Shown here piece by piece: positions 8,886-15,975 of a DNA stretch of 64,000 nucleotides. The notes beneath the pieces were generated by a model. That model did no database searches. It saw nothing but the letters and a program-made list of their open reading frames with translations, and had not been told where the DNA came from. Source of the stretch: Butyrivibrio sp. YAB3001. Lineage in GTDB: Bacteria > Bacillota > Clostridia > Lachnospirales > Lachnospiraceae. The stretch spans positions 55,584-119,583 of the forward strand of contig NZ_FOKR01000007.1 in assembly GCF_900112195.1 (NCBI RefSeq). Direction: 5' to 3'. The first letter of the stretch is position 1. The number at the start of each line of letters is the position of its first letter. Both the position numbers and the translations under genes were made by a program.

Positions 8886-10112
8886 TCAACGATCCCAGCT
8901 AATGATTCCACGGGATATAAAATAAAATGTACGCAAGTCTTCTTTTAGCTGATTTGCTTTCTTTCCGGTTTCTGCATCTGCTCCACTTTCTATAATGCTG
9001 TCGCATATTTTCATACAGGTTGAATAACGCTTTATATAACCAAAATACTCTGCAATTTCCAATAACCTCTTATCACATCCTTTTCCTGGTTCCAATACTT
9101 TTATTTCCTCATACAACTCCTTCATAAGCTCAATTGTTCCAACCCGTTTGCCATTTTCAAAATTTATCTCCACCTGGTCTCTTAATCTATCGTGAAATCC
9201 TTTGTAAAACTCTTCAATAGAATGATCTAGAGGATATTCCCAGGGATTTGGCATATTAAAGCTCTGTTCACCAAATGCTTTGCTTTTCTTACCGATCACA
9301 ACAAGGTTATAAAAATCAAAATCCTTTCGTGTAACCTCGCGTTGTTCAATAAGGTTTTCTTTTACAGAGGCTCTAATTTCTTCTGGAATCTCATATATAG
9401 CTTCAGCTAATGCTCCTGCCATGCAAGCAATCGTATCACTGTCCCCACCCAAAGAAACTGCGTTTCTGATAACATCCTCAAAAGACTCTCCTTCTAAAAA
9501 TGCAATAATTGCTTCCGGAACAGATTTCTCACATGATACATGGAATGAATAATCTGGCCGAATATCATCAAGTTTCCTGTCAAGGTTATAGCCAAATGTA
9601 TCAGTTATGTACTTTTTAAACTCATCCTTACTACTTCCCGTCCGTAAAAGATAAATCCCTGCCGCAATGGCCTGAGCTCCCTTGATGCCTTCTTCATGAT
9701 TATGTGAGGGAGAAGCGGTTATCACTGCAATACGGAGAGTATCCTCAAGGGAATCACAAAACCATCCCACTGGTGAAACTCTCATAGCTGAGCCATTTCC
9801 ATAGCTGCCATATGGTTTTCTGCTTTCATCTTTTAGCCACTTAGCAAAACGACTGCCGTATCCGGCATCTGGAAACCTTCTGCCATAATATACCATGTAT
9901 TCTATGCACTTATCATATAACTTCTGCTCATAACCATCCCGTTTTTCTTTAATATCCTCATCACAATCAAGAAGCGCCCTTGAAATCGCCATTGTCATAA
10001 AACTATCATCTGTAATAGTGCTGCATTTAGTAAGGAGAAAAAAACGTTTATCTTTGATATTATTAAATTCATATATACTTCCTACCATGTCACCAATAAT
10101 CGCACCTATCAT
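8886..10112 (-). CDS. ADP-ribosylglycohydrolase (ARH/DraG family) with C-terminal extension (408 aa)
   Basis: The first ~260 residues are an ARH/DraG domain: N-terminal MIGAIIGDMVGSIYEF, metal site TDDS at about 34-37, GNGSAMRVSPVG near 110, ASPSHNHEEGIKGAQ near 135 and the second metal motif GGDSDTIACMAGA near 225. The family cleaves ADP-ribose from modified residues or small ADP-ribose conjugates using two Mg ions. An extra ~145-residue helical region follows, longer than a typical family member and of unknown role. ATG after GGAGGGTCTTGG. It lies beside a PARG-type macrodomain gene, so both probably act on ADP-ribosylated targets. Cytoplasmic. Confidence 0.9.
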   Translation of the reverse strand: MIGAIIGDMVGSIYEFNNIKDKRFFLLTKCSTITDDSFMTMAISRALLDCDEDIKEKRDGYEQKLYDKCIEYMVYYGRRFPDAGYGSRFAKWLKDESRKPYGSYGNGSAMRVSPVGWFCDSLEDTLRIAVITASPSHNHEEGIKGAQAIAAGIYLLRTGSSKDEFKKYITDTFGYNLDRKLDDIRPDYSFHVSCEKSVPEAIIAFLEGESFEDVIRNAVSLGGDSDTIACMAGALAEAIYEIPEEIRASVKENLIEQREVTRKDFDFYNLVVIGKKSKAFGEQSFNMPNPWEYPLDHSIEEFYKGFHDRLRDQVEINFENGKRVGTIELMKELYEEIKVLEPGKGCDKRLLEIAEYFGYIKRYSTCMKICDSIIESGADAETGKKANQLKEDLRTFYFISRGIISWDR

Positions 10113-10287
10113 CCAAGACCCTCCATACAGACAATCACGCCAAATAAATGTCCTTATATATTACTTATAAGATATGACATAGCCACCATCTGACCATATG
10201 TGCCCACTACATGTAAAACACTTTGATAAAGATCAGTGCTATCAACATTATCAGCATAGGTACATAGTGTCATTTTTCTCATTCTCT

Positions 10288-11130
10288 TCACCTCGTTAAA
10301 GGCTTAAGTGTTCTTTCAAAAATCTGATAATTATTATTTCCTCTGCTATATATCGCGTACTCAATGAATTTAAAGTTACTAAGATAGTCTTTCAGTACAT
10401 TCTTGGCAGCAAGTGCCACTACCTCAGGCTTGTTTTTAAAAGCTCCGCAACCAAATGCACCAAGAATAATGACTTCAATCTGGTTTGCTTTTGCCACATC
10501 CAGTATTCTACGTAACCGATTTTCATGAAGCGCTAATAGATCCACATCTGAAATTGTTACAGGTGCAGCTCCGTCTTCCGGATTGAAAAAGTTTGTAGGA
10601 TTTGTCTTCAGGTTCGGAGCGGCACATGTAATGACATCTACGTTATACCAGTCTGCTTCCGGCATAGTTTCAGGCCTATCAGTATCCTTCTTAAATACTG
10701 TAACATCAGGAGTATAAATAATGTCATCATTATGAATTGGATCCTGTGCTTTACGATGTGGAGTATAAAAGCCATTCCACATCTCTGGCGTATCTAGGCA
10801 AAAGTACAAGGTAGAACATCTGCAAAGGCACTCTTCCTGCGCTGATGAGCCATGAACTACTCCGCCACCTGGATTTGATGCAGATGCAAAGTTAAGAACA
10901 GCCGTCTTGTAGTCCTTATAATAAGATGCCGCCTCTAAGGTCCTCTTTTTTGACACGATGACTTTTGCATATTTTTCATATACAGTAGCATTACGACAAT
11001 CAGGTCTATCAGTTTCTAGAACAATTGCCTGTTTGCGTCTGGATCTTGCAATATTCGCCGATAATTTCAGATTTGTTTTACACATTAATTCAGTATCTTC
11101 AAAGATACTGATATTCTCTTTTCTTCCCAT
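10288..11130 (-). CDS. TIGR02452-type bacterial PARG macrodomain protein (280 aa)
   Basis: Carries the poly(ADP-ribose) glycohydrolase signature NPGGGVVHGSSAQEE (about residues 86-100) with the catalytic Glu pair, plus NFASASNPGGG and the later VIILGAFGCGAFKN macrodomain strand-loop (about 220-235). The family hydrolyses ADP-ribose polymers or conjugates. ATG at 11130 follows AAGGAG; an earlier ATG five codons upstream lacks a spaced site. Transcribed in the same direction as the ARH-type gene (175-base gap). Together they form a pair of ADP-ribose removers close to an uncharacterised module. Confidence 0.9.
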   Translation of the reverse strand: MGRKENISIFEDTELMCKTNLKLSANIARSRRKQAIVLETDRPDCRNATVYEKYAKVIVSKKRTLEAASYYKDYKTAVLNFASASNPGGGVVHGSSAQEECLCRCSTLYFCLDTPEMWNGFYTPHRKAQDPIHNDDIIYTPDVTVFKKDTDRPETMPEADWYNVDVITCAAPNLKTNPTNFFNPEDGAAPVTISDVDLLALHENRLRRILDVAKANQIEVIILGAFGCGAFKNKPEVVALAAKNVLKDYLSNFKFIEYAIYSRGNNNYQIFERTLKPLTR

Positions 11131-11163
11131 ATTTCTCCTTATCATTTAGCGCGAAGAAGCCAC

Positions 11164-11301
11164 TCAATAAAAGCATAAATCAACAATCTTAATTGCATCC
11201 ATTCTACACTGATTATAGTACGGACAATTATCACAGAAAGATTTGCTTCCTCGATCATCATCCAAAGTACAATTCTTTATCCAAAATACCGATCTTTTCA
11301 T
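11164..11301 (-). CDS. Small cysteine-containing protein (45 aa)
   Basis: ATG at 11301 is preceded by GAAAGGATGG, giving a 45-residue product with four Cys, two in a CDNC pair followed by CRMD, possibly metal-binding. It ends 33 bases before the PARG-type gene, so it is probably the first gene of that transcript. Not recognised. Confidence 0.5.
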   Translation of the reverse strand: MKRSVFWIKNCTLDDDRGSKSFCDNCPYYNQCRMDAIKIVDLCFY

Positions 11302-11518
11302 AATGTCTACCATCCTTTCACAACTGGTACATTTGGATTTTATTCCCCCCACTAATTTGACTAATTTGAGCATATATCCTGTTTATATTTTCATATTACA
11401 AAACAGTTTGGACATTTATTGTCCTTTACAATAATAGGTATCAAAAAACTGGCACTAGACCATATTTTAATTGTAGTTTTTTAACATCTAGAGTCCGTTG
11501 TATACTATTTATGCACCT

Positions 11519-11803
11519 TTATAGGACGCATATCCATGGTAATGGTATTATTTTTTTCTTATATCGTTTCACAACTTCCTGGCAGTCACGTTTGCCTAGT
11601 TCTTCGCCACATCCCACAGCTGCGGGAAGTCCATAAGAGATTATTAGGAGCATCTTGGATGTTGCAATGTGACGTTTGAAAGTTTTACATACTCCTTCGA
11701 TAATGCTTTCAAAGTGCTGTTTCATTACCTTTGAAGTAAAGAAATCCTCATCTGTCATTTTGGCTTTTGCTTCGTTAAGAAGCCTTCTTAATACTTTTGC
11801 CAT
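11519..11803 (-). CDS. Hypothetical protein, possibly truncated (94 aa)
   Basis: ATG follows CTGGAGG at good spacing. The first ~45 residues (VLRRLLNEAKAKMTDEDFFTS...) look like normal helical coding sequence; the second half (LLIISYGLPAAVGCGEELGK...) looks less natural, so the gene may be frame-damaged. Not recognised. Confidence 0.45.
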   Translation of the reverse strand: MAKVLRRLLNEAKAKMTDEDFFTSKVMKQHFESIIEGVCKTFKRHIATSKMLLIISYGLPAAVGCGEELGKRDCQEVVKRYKKKIIPLPWICVL

Positions 11804-11886
11804 ACTGGTTTTCCTCCAGTTTACTTTGAAATGATTTAAAGTCGCTATTTGTAAATATTGTATGTTTTGTAAAGTTTATATATACG

Positions 11887-11922
11887 AAAAGAGCCAAGGC
11901 CGATAATATGAGCCTTGACTCT
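11887..11922 (-). terminator. Rho-independent terminator
   Basis: Imperfect 10-bp stem (GAGTCAAGGC / GCCTTGGCTC on the minus strand) followed by TTTTCG. It separates the ATPase transcript to the right from the 94-aa gene. Confidence 0.6.
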
Positions 11923-11956
11923 GCTAAGAAAAAAAGCCCTGGAAAAATCCAAGTCT

Positions 11957-12112
11957 CTACAAGCAATAATACAGTTTAAAAACTACAGATAACAGTAATA
12001 ATATACCATTATAATAATACTTTATAAAATATGAACAGCTAAGTGCTATGACTGCATAAATTATCACCAAGTATGGGCGTTGTTCGATAAATAGCTGCAT
12101 GTCAGTCACCAT
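11957..12112 (-). pseudogene. Membrane-protein remnant or small TM protein (51 aa from an internal ATG)
   Basis: An open frame encodes two hydrophobic helices (YLVIIYAVIALSCSYFI and YYYNGILLLLSVVF). The frame continues upstream of the ATG to about 12185 without a proper start (GITALSGLICLCRLDSFKEM), which suggests the C-terminal piece of a lost multi-spanning protein. A real small membrane peptide starting at 12112 cannot be excluded. Confidence 0.35.
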
Positions 12113-12216
12113 TTCCTTAAATGAATCAAGTCTGCATAGGCAAATAAGACCGGAAAGAGCAGTAATGCCTGATGCAAAAGTCTCATTAGCCCCTCAACAA
12201 CTGTAAACACCACTTT

Positions 12217-13287
12217 TTAACAATATTTTTTTACATATTCTCCAAAGAATGGCAGGGCAATCTCAGCTGTTCCGTATGATTCGTCACTGTCTTTCAGTAT
12301 ACCCATTTTCTTAAGAGCGGTGCTGTATACCTGATAACTTCCACCGTTCTTCATCTGAGAGACAATTTCCTTTCTTTTCTTTGGGCCATTGCATACAATC
12401 CTTAATATTTCCCGTCCGCCTTCCGGTATTTCTTTCCAGATCTTTTCATAACACTGAGCGAACAGTTCTGACTTTGCCTGCTTTATGACATAATCCATCC
12501 CTTTTTCCTTATGAATGAAGTATGCACTTCCAAGGACCTGGTATGCATACGCAAATCCCTTCGTATCCTGTGCAAAACGGATAGCATCTTCTTCCTGCAT
12601 ATCGAGTTTATCTTCATATACTCTAGCCATGGCTGGTGTCGCAAAGGGTTCTGTTTTTATTTCATATGCCCTCTTAAAGAATGTAAGATTGTCTACTTCT
12701 CCCAGTTCATAAAAATTCTGATACACACCGGAACAGATAAGAAATACGGGCCAGGGTATGCCATCTTCTGTTTCATTTCGGATCAGTTTTGCATATACTG
12801 AACAGAACTGTGTCATCGCTTCTGTTTTAGCTATATCATCAATGCCTATCATTATTTTCTTTTTATTATTTATAAGTATGCCTATGAGCTGTTCAAGCCT
12901 TACTTCTGCGTCATAATTTATTTCTGCATTGTAGCTTGCATTTATCCCGATTATGGGCACAGAAGCGCTGAATTTTGTTTTTTCCGAGATAAGTGCCCTC
13001 TTTATTTCTGTTTCTAGCTCCAAATAAGAAAGTATTGTGTTTATAGGGTTCCTTGCAGAAGAAAGGTCATATACAAGCCATCCTCCATCTTTTTTCTCTT
13101 GCTCTCTGTAATGTCGCAGGATGTTACCATATAATACTGTCTTTCCAGAGCCTCTGACACCAATGATTTTAAATACATGCTCAGAAGGCGGATTATATCT
13201 GAAGTTTTCATATACCTGCTCTTCTAACCCAGTTGGAATATTTGCATCTCCTGACCTTCCCGGAGTATGTGTAAATGGATTTTTCAT
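12217..13287 (-). CDS. AAA/STAND-like ATP-binding protein with C-terminal winged helix (356 aa)
   Basis: P-loop GVRGSGKT (about residues 43-50), Walker B IMIGIDDI (about 145-152), a following sensor region (VFLICSGVYQNFYEL) and a C-terminal helical plus wHTH-like part (KRKEIVSQMKNGGSYQVYSTALKKMGIL). This is the archaeal-type ATPase group that includes STAND-like switches. It is a distant paralogue of the 28952-29992 product with the same layout (NPF start, GVRGxGKT, YxxAYQVLG, YEKIW/YEKVW). ATG after TGGAGGAAGCGCAAA. A phased array of TTACA repeats begins 16 bases upstream of the ATG and covers the likely promoter, suggesting autoregulation, possibly by the wHTH. Cytoplasmic; partner unknown. 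Confidence 0.85.
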   Translation of the reverse strand: MKNPFTHTPGRSGDANIPTGLEEQVYENFRYNPPSEHVFKIIGVRGSGKTVLYGNILRHYREQEKKDGGWLVYDLSSARNPINTILSYLELETEIKRALISEKTKFSASVPIIGINASYNAEINYDAEVRLEQLIGILINNKKKIMIGIDDIAKTEAMTQFCSVYAKLIRNETEDGIPWPVFLICSGVYQNFYELGEVDNLTFFKRAYEIKTEPFATPAMARVYEDKLDMQEEDAIRFAQDTKGFAYAYQVLGSAYFIHKEKGMDYVIKQAKSELFAQCYEKIWKEIPEGGREILRIVCNGPKKRKEIVSQMKNGGSYQVYSTALKKMGILKDSDESYGTAEIALPFFGEYVKKYC

Positions 13288-13302
13288 TTTGCGCTTCCTC
13301 CA

Positions 13303-13394
13303 TTACAAGTATTTACACGTTTTACATATTTTACAACTTCTTACAGGTATTTACAACTAATTATACCCTTATATTTGATTTACAACTATTTACA
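13303..13394 (-). repeat. Helically phased iteron array upstream of ATPase 1
   Basis: On the plus strand TTACA starts at 13303, 13313, 13322, 13331, 13341, 13351, 13380 and 13390, with a degenerate TTATA at 13361. Spacing is 9-10 bases, about one helical turn, with one unit missing near 13371. On the gene strand the unit is TGTAAAT. It lies directly 5' of the ATPase start and would place all half-sites on one DNA face. Confidence 0.85.
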
Positions 13395-13490
13395 GTTTTG
13401 GCAATATTCGCTCATAACATTATATGCTTTCTCTCTATCGAAACCTCTGTGTAACCGGCTAATGAAACAGCCTCTTTTAATGAGCTGAAT
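13395..13490 (-). other. Short coding-like remnant between MIF gene and iterons
   Basis: In frame after the MIF stop, the minus strand reads on as a coding-like piece with FISRLHRGFDREKAYNVMSE and a terminal CQNCK, ending at a TAG inside the first iteron. It has no start codon or ribosome binding site. Probably the tail of a lost gene; not identified. Confidence 0.3.
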
Positions 13491-13502
13491 ACATACACTT
13501 TA

Positions 13503-13847
13503 TTAGAAATTGTTTCCATTCCATCCCCAATCATCTGATCCGAAGTAACGGATGTACATATGGTCCGGAGCAATTCCAAGAATGTCCCCATATATTCCTG
13601 TCAGTTCTTTTGTCATCCTGCCGTATACATCAGAAGATGCATTACCATAGATCTTAACTTCAATGAATGCTGTAGGCTGAGAATCATCACCTCTGAAATA
13701 CATAGGAATGTCACCCTCGATTGCCAGCATGAGCCAATTCTCACTCTTTCCAGGTATAATTGAAATAGCCTGGCCAAGACGCTCTTTAAGCTGTGTCTCT
13801 TTTTCCTTTGATAATGTAACGTTTGTCTTTGTTGAAATAAATGGCAT
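13503..13847 (-). CDS. MIF-family tautomerase-like protein (114 aa)
   Basis: Begins MPFISTKTNVTLS with the family Pro2, the catalytic base of macrophage migration inhibitory factor/phenylpyruvate tautomerases after Met removal. Length 114 matches the family (~115). The middle AIEGDIPMYFRGDD and the C-terminal MYIRYFGSDDWGWNG fit the trimeric beta-alpha-beta fold. ATG after AAGGAGAAGG. It lies 92 bases downstream of the secreted nuclease gene on the same strand. A 28-base piece of this gene (13599-13626) reappears at 20783-20810. Confidence 0.85.
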   Translation of the reverse strand: MPFISTKTNVTLSKEKETQLKERLGQAISIIPGKSENWLMLAIEGDIPMYFRGDDSQPTAFIEVKIYGNASSDVYGRMTKELTGIYGDILGIAPDHMYIRYFGSDDWGWNGNNF

Positions 13848-13939
13848 AGTCCTTCTCCTTTATAATATTTTCTACTTCATCAGTATATATACTCTGCATC
13901 GTCTTCACAGAACTGCTTTGCTATCCTCAGATTCATAAG

Positions 13940-14908
13940 TCAGGGATTGCATCTTTTGCAAGGATCATACCCCTGTTGTATTAGCGCAGCCCTTGTACCT
14001 TCATAATACATTTTATTCTTTTCTTTCATATCTTTCACGCTGTCGCAGGAAGGATTATGAAATTTCTTGGAATTCTTGTTAACAACATATGTTGTTCCAG
14101 CAGGAACAGTAGTATCACTCTGCGCAGGAGCAGATCTGTCTACAGATGTTCCGATATTATCGCCTGTAACTACAAATTCATCTGCACTTACACTCTTCTT
14201 ATAGTTCGGATCTGCCTTGTTACTGCCATTGGTATAATTGATGATTACTCCTGGCTGCACGTTGTAGCAGTATACGTTAAAAGAAATCCCTTTTCCCTTA
14301 TCCTCTACCGAATAGCCTTCTATCTGAACACCGCTGCAAAGAAGGTTTTTGTCTTCAAACACAGGAATAACTCTGTACATTACATGGTTGCCAGTGCTGC
14401 GAACATAATCAGCAACCTCATTTTCATAAGGCAGCATGCCTTCTACATTCATGTAGCGAGTGCCTGTAATTAGATTCTGCTCATTAGCATTCTCTCCTGT
14501 AAGCTGAAATCCAATCATGTGGCATCTGTTATAGAGATACGGAGGATCTGAATCTACCAGGCCAGGGTACTTGTTCTGTTTCCATCCGGTAGGCTTTACC
14601 ATGCTGATTGACTGACGTTCCTTAGTAGGCATAAGGTCTTTTCCAAGACAAGCCATTGCAAGTGTACAGCGCCCTTTATCATCCAAATCACCATAATACT
14701 CATAGGAATTTGTTGTGATTTCATCAGCTGTAAACTCCGGTACATTCTCATTTAACTCCACTGAAGCGCTACCGCTATATGAGGGGATTTCTTCCTCTGC
14801 ATGAGTCTTAACATTGCAGAACAAAAAAGAAGACATCCCTAAAGAAAGCGCCAACAGTAGAGCAAATATTGTATTTGCAAAACCAACCTTTCCCAAGCAT
14901 GTCCTCAT
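13940..14908 (-). CDS. Secreted DNA/RNA non-specific endonuclease (EndA/NucA-like, 322 aa)
   Basis: ATG at 14908 follows AAAGAGGATACAAAT; starting here gives a signal peptide with hydrophobic core IFALLLALSLGMSSFLF. The nuclease domain spans roughly residues 60-235: YLYNRCHMIGFQLTGEN carries the catalytic His (family consensus DRGH, here NRCH) and NEQNLITGTRYMNV the conserved Asn. A C-terminal ~55-residue module (TYVVNKNSKKFHNPSC ... GYDPCKRCNP) is the small Cys-containing domain common at the end of clostridial DNA-entry nucleases. It acts outside the cell on nucleic acids. An earlier in-frame ATG overlaps the preceding gene and has no signal peptide logic. A short piece (about 14833-14852) is copied at 28928-28946. 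Confidence 0.85.
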   Translation of the reverse strand: MRTCLGKVGFANTIFALLLALSLGMSSFLFCNVKTHAEEEIPSYSGSASVELNENVPEFTADEITTNSYEYYGDLDDKGRCTLAMACLGKDLMPTKERQSISMVKPTGWKQNKYPGLVDSDPPYLYNRCHMIGFQLTGENANEQNLITGTRYMNVEGMLPYENEVADYVRSTGNHVMYRVIPVFEDKNLLCSGVQIEGYSVEDKGKGISFNVYCYNVQPGVIINYTNGSNKADPNYKKSVSADEFVVTGDNIGTSVDRSAPAQSDTTVPAGTTYVVNKNSKKFHNPSCDSVKDMKEKNKMYYEGTRAALIQQGYDPCKRCNP

Positions 14909-14933
14909 ATTTGTATCCTCTTTATAATGAAAA

Positions 14934-15218
14934 CTAAAACTCATCATCAAAAAAATCGGGATCAAAGCCCGCTTCCTCAATAACTTCTCTTCGTTCATGT
15001 GCATCCATAAATTCTATATCATCAAGGAGTTCCTCTTCCTCATCAGTTTTCAGCTCATCCTCACCATGTATTTTATCATATAAAATCCTATCATATGCCA
15101 TTCTGGAGCTCTCTTCCAAAAAATCTAAATCTCCATCGTGGTCACGATCCCAGTTCTCTGCTCCACCATCTGTATGTTCCATTCCAAAATAATGATATTT
15201 ATCATATGAAATACCCAT
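14934..15218 (-). CDS. Acidic protein with EF-hand-like motif (94 aa)
   Basis: ATG after GAAGGAGCAATAAATT. Very acidic protein; WDRDHDGDLDFLEE (about residues 23-36) matches an EF-hand calcium loop. The rest is acidic helix (KTDEEEELLDDIEFMDAHERREVIEE). No signal peptide. It ends 25 bases before the nuclease start, so it is probably in one operon. Its ribosome binding site derives from a copied 5' fragment of the esterase gene. Confidence 0.65.
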   Translation of the reverse strand: MGISYDKYHYFGMEHTDGGAENWDRDHDGDLDFLEESSRMAYDRILYDKIHGEDELKTDEEEELLDDIEFMDAHERREVIEEAGFDPDFFDDEF

Positions 15219-15220
15219 AA

Positions 15221-15286
15221 TTTATTGCTCCTTCACACTTTCTTCAAGTGAACCTTCTTCCTTTAATTTAAACTTTTCATAAACCA
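15221..15286 (-). pseudogene. Copied 5' fragment of an esterase gene (21 codons)
   Basis: Reads MVYEKFKLKEEGSLEES then a stop four codons on. It matches the N-terminus of the 21473-22312 esterase (MIYEKYELKEEGSLEES), and the DNA at 15237-15269 is nearly identical to 22262-22294. A fragment of that gene or a close relative now forms the leader of the EF-hand-like gene. Confidence 0.7.
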
Positions 15287-15325
15287 TAATAACAACATTT
15301 ACAGCAATCAAGGCTCTTTTATTCA

Positions 15326-15556
15326 TTATTTTTTCCCTGATTTATTCACGTGATATATAACCCAATATGCAGAGTTCCCGCCATTTGTCATTCTAAATGC
15401 CTCTTCCTTCATCTGCCTGTACAACTCCGGATTCTTCTTTTTAACTGCCGAACAACTCAGATCAAATCTTAAAAAACCTGCTATTATTTCGATGGTCTTT
15501 ACAAAGCACCAACCTAAAAATAGTATAGGTGCAAAACAAATGGCTAAAAAGATCAT
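15326..15556 (-). CDS. Small membrane protein (76 aa)
   Basis: Starts MIFLAICFAPILFLGWCFVK, one strong transmembrane segment, followed by a basic cytoplasmic-type tail. ATG at 15556 follows GAGGAAG and lies one base after the TGA of the preceding gene, so translation is probably coupled. An ATG ten codons upstream overlaps that gene. Not recognised. Confidence 0.6.
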   Translation of the reverse strand: MIFLAICFAPILFLGWCFVKTIEIIAGFLRFDLSCSAVKKKNPELYRQMKEEAFRMTNGGNSAYWVIYHVNKSGKK

Positions 15557-15557
15557 A

Positions 15558-15728
15558 TCATCTTCCTCTTTCTTCTTTTGCTTCATCCTTCTTAAGCAAA
15601 AGAGCTCCTAAGCCAAGCAATGCAGCTACAGAACCTAACAAAGCAATCTTTCCGGTTGCAATTACAACACCAATACATACTACAGCCAAAACCAACACAA
15701 TAAATGTTTCTAATTTGATATTTTTCAT
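15558..15728 (-). CDS. Small membrane protein (56 aa)
   Basis: ATG at 15728 follows AATGGAGAAGGT. Two hydrophobic stretches (TFIVLVLAVVCIGVVIA and IALLGSVAALLGLGALLL), then a charged tail KKDEAKEERGR. Its stop is one base from the next ATG. Not recognised; the pair may sit in the membrane together. Confidence 0.6.
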   Translation of the reverse strand: MKNIKLETFIVLVLAVVCIGVVIATGKIALLGSVAALLGLGALLLKKDEAKEERGR

Positions 15729-15861
15729 ACCTTCTCCATTTCTGTAAGAACTATGTCTTACAAAAATAGAATAATACACGCCGGATTTGGGTTATAGGCT
15801 AATAACAGAAAGATAAACACTCTTAATTTACATTTTTTCGCACCAAAATGGTACTTAGACG

Positions 15862-15975
15862 TTATTTCAAATGCCATATCTCTCCGTTTGGCATCTGCAT
15901 TATATCCCCAGGAAGAATCTCTAAAACATCTCCGGTAAGATTCCTGACAATAGTTTCCTCCCAATACTTATAAAT
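15862..15975 (-). pseudogene. C-terminal gene remnant left of the IS
   Basis: Frame YWEETIVRNLTGDVLEI ... GEIWHLK and a TAA stop, 38 codons to the IS border. If the IS and one copy of the ATAAAT target duplication are removed, the same frame continues on the other side (17794 to about 17850) as EKSFANDAHLNDILIYK. The IS therefore interrupted an open frame that already ran directly off the T-box terminator. Protein family not recognised. Confidence 0.5.

Noticed and set aside
11775-11966. 63-codon minus-strand frame
   Set aside because: It runs through a terminator hairpin and overlaps the start of the 94-aa gene.
13303-13394. Regular short repeats as a possible CRISPR array
   Set aside because: Units are only 5-7 bases with 3-5-base gaps and no spacers; no cas genes are present. 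Operator-type iterons fit better.
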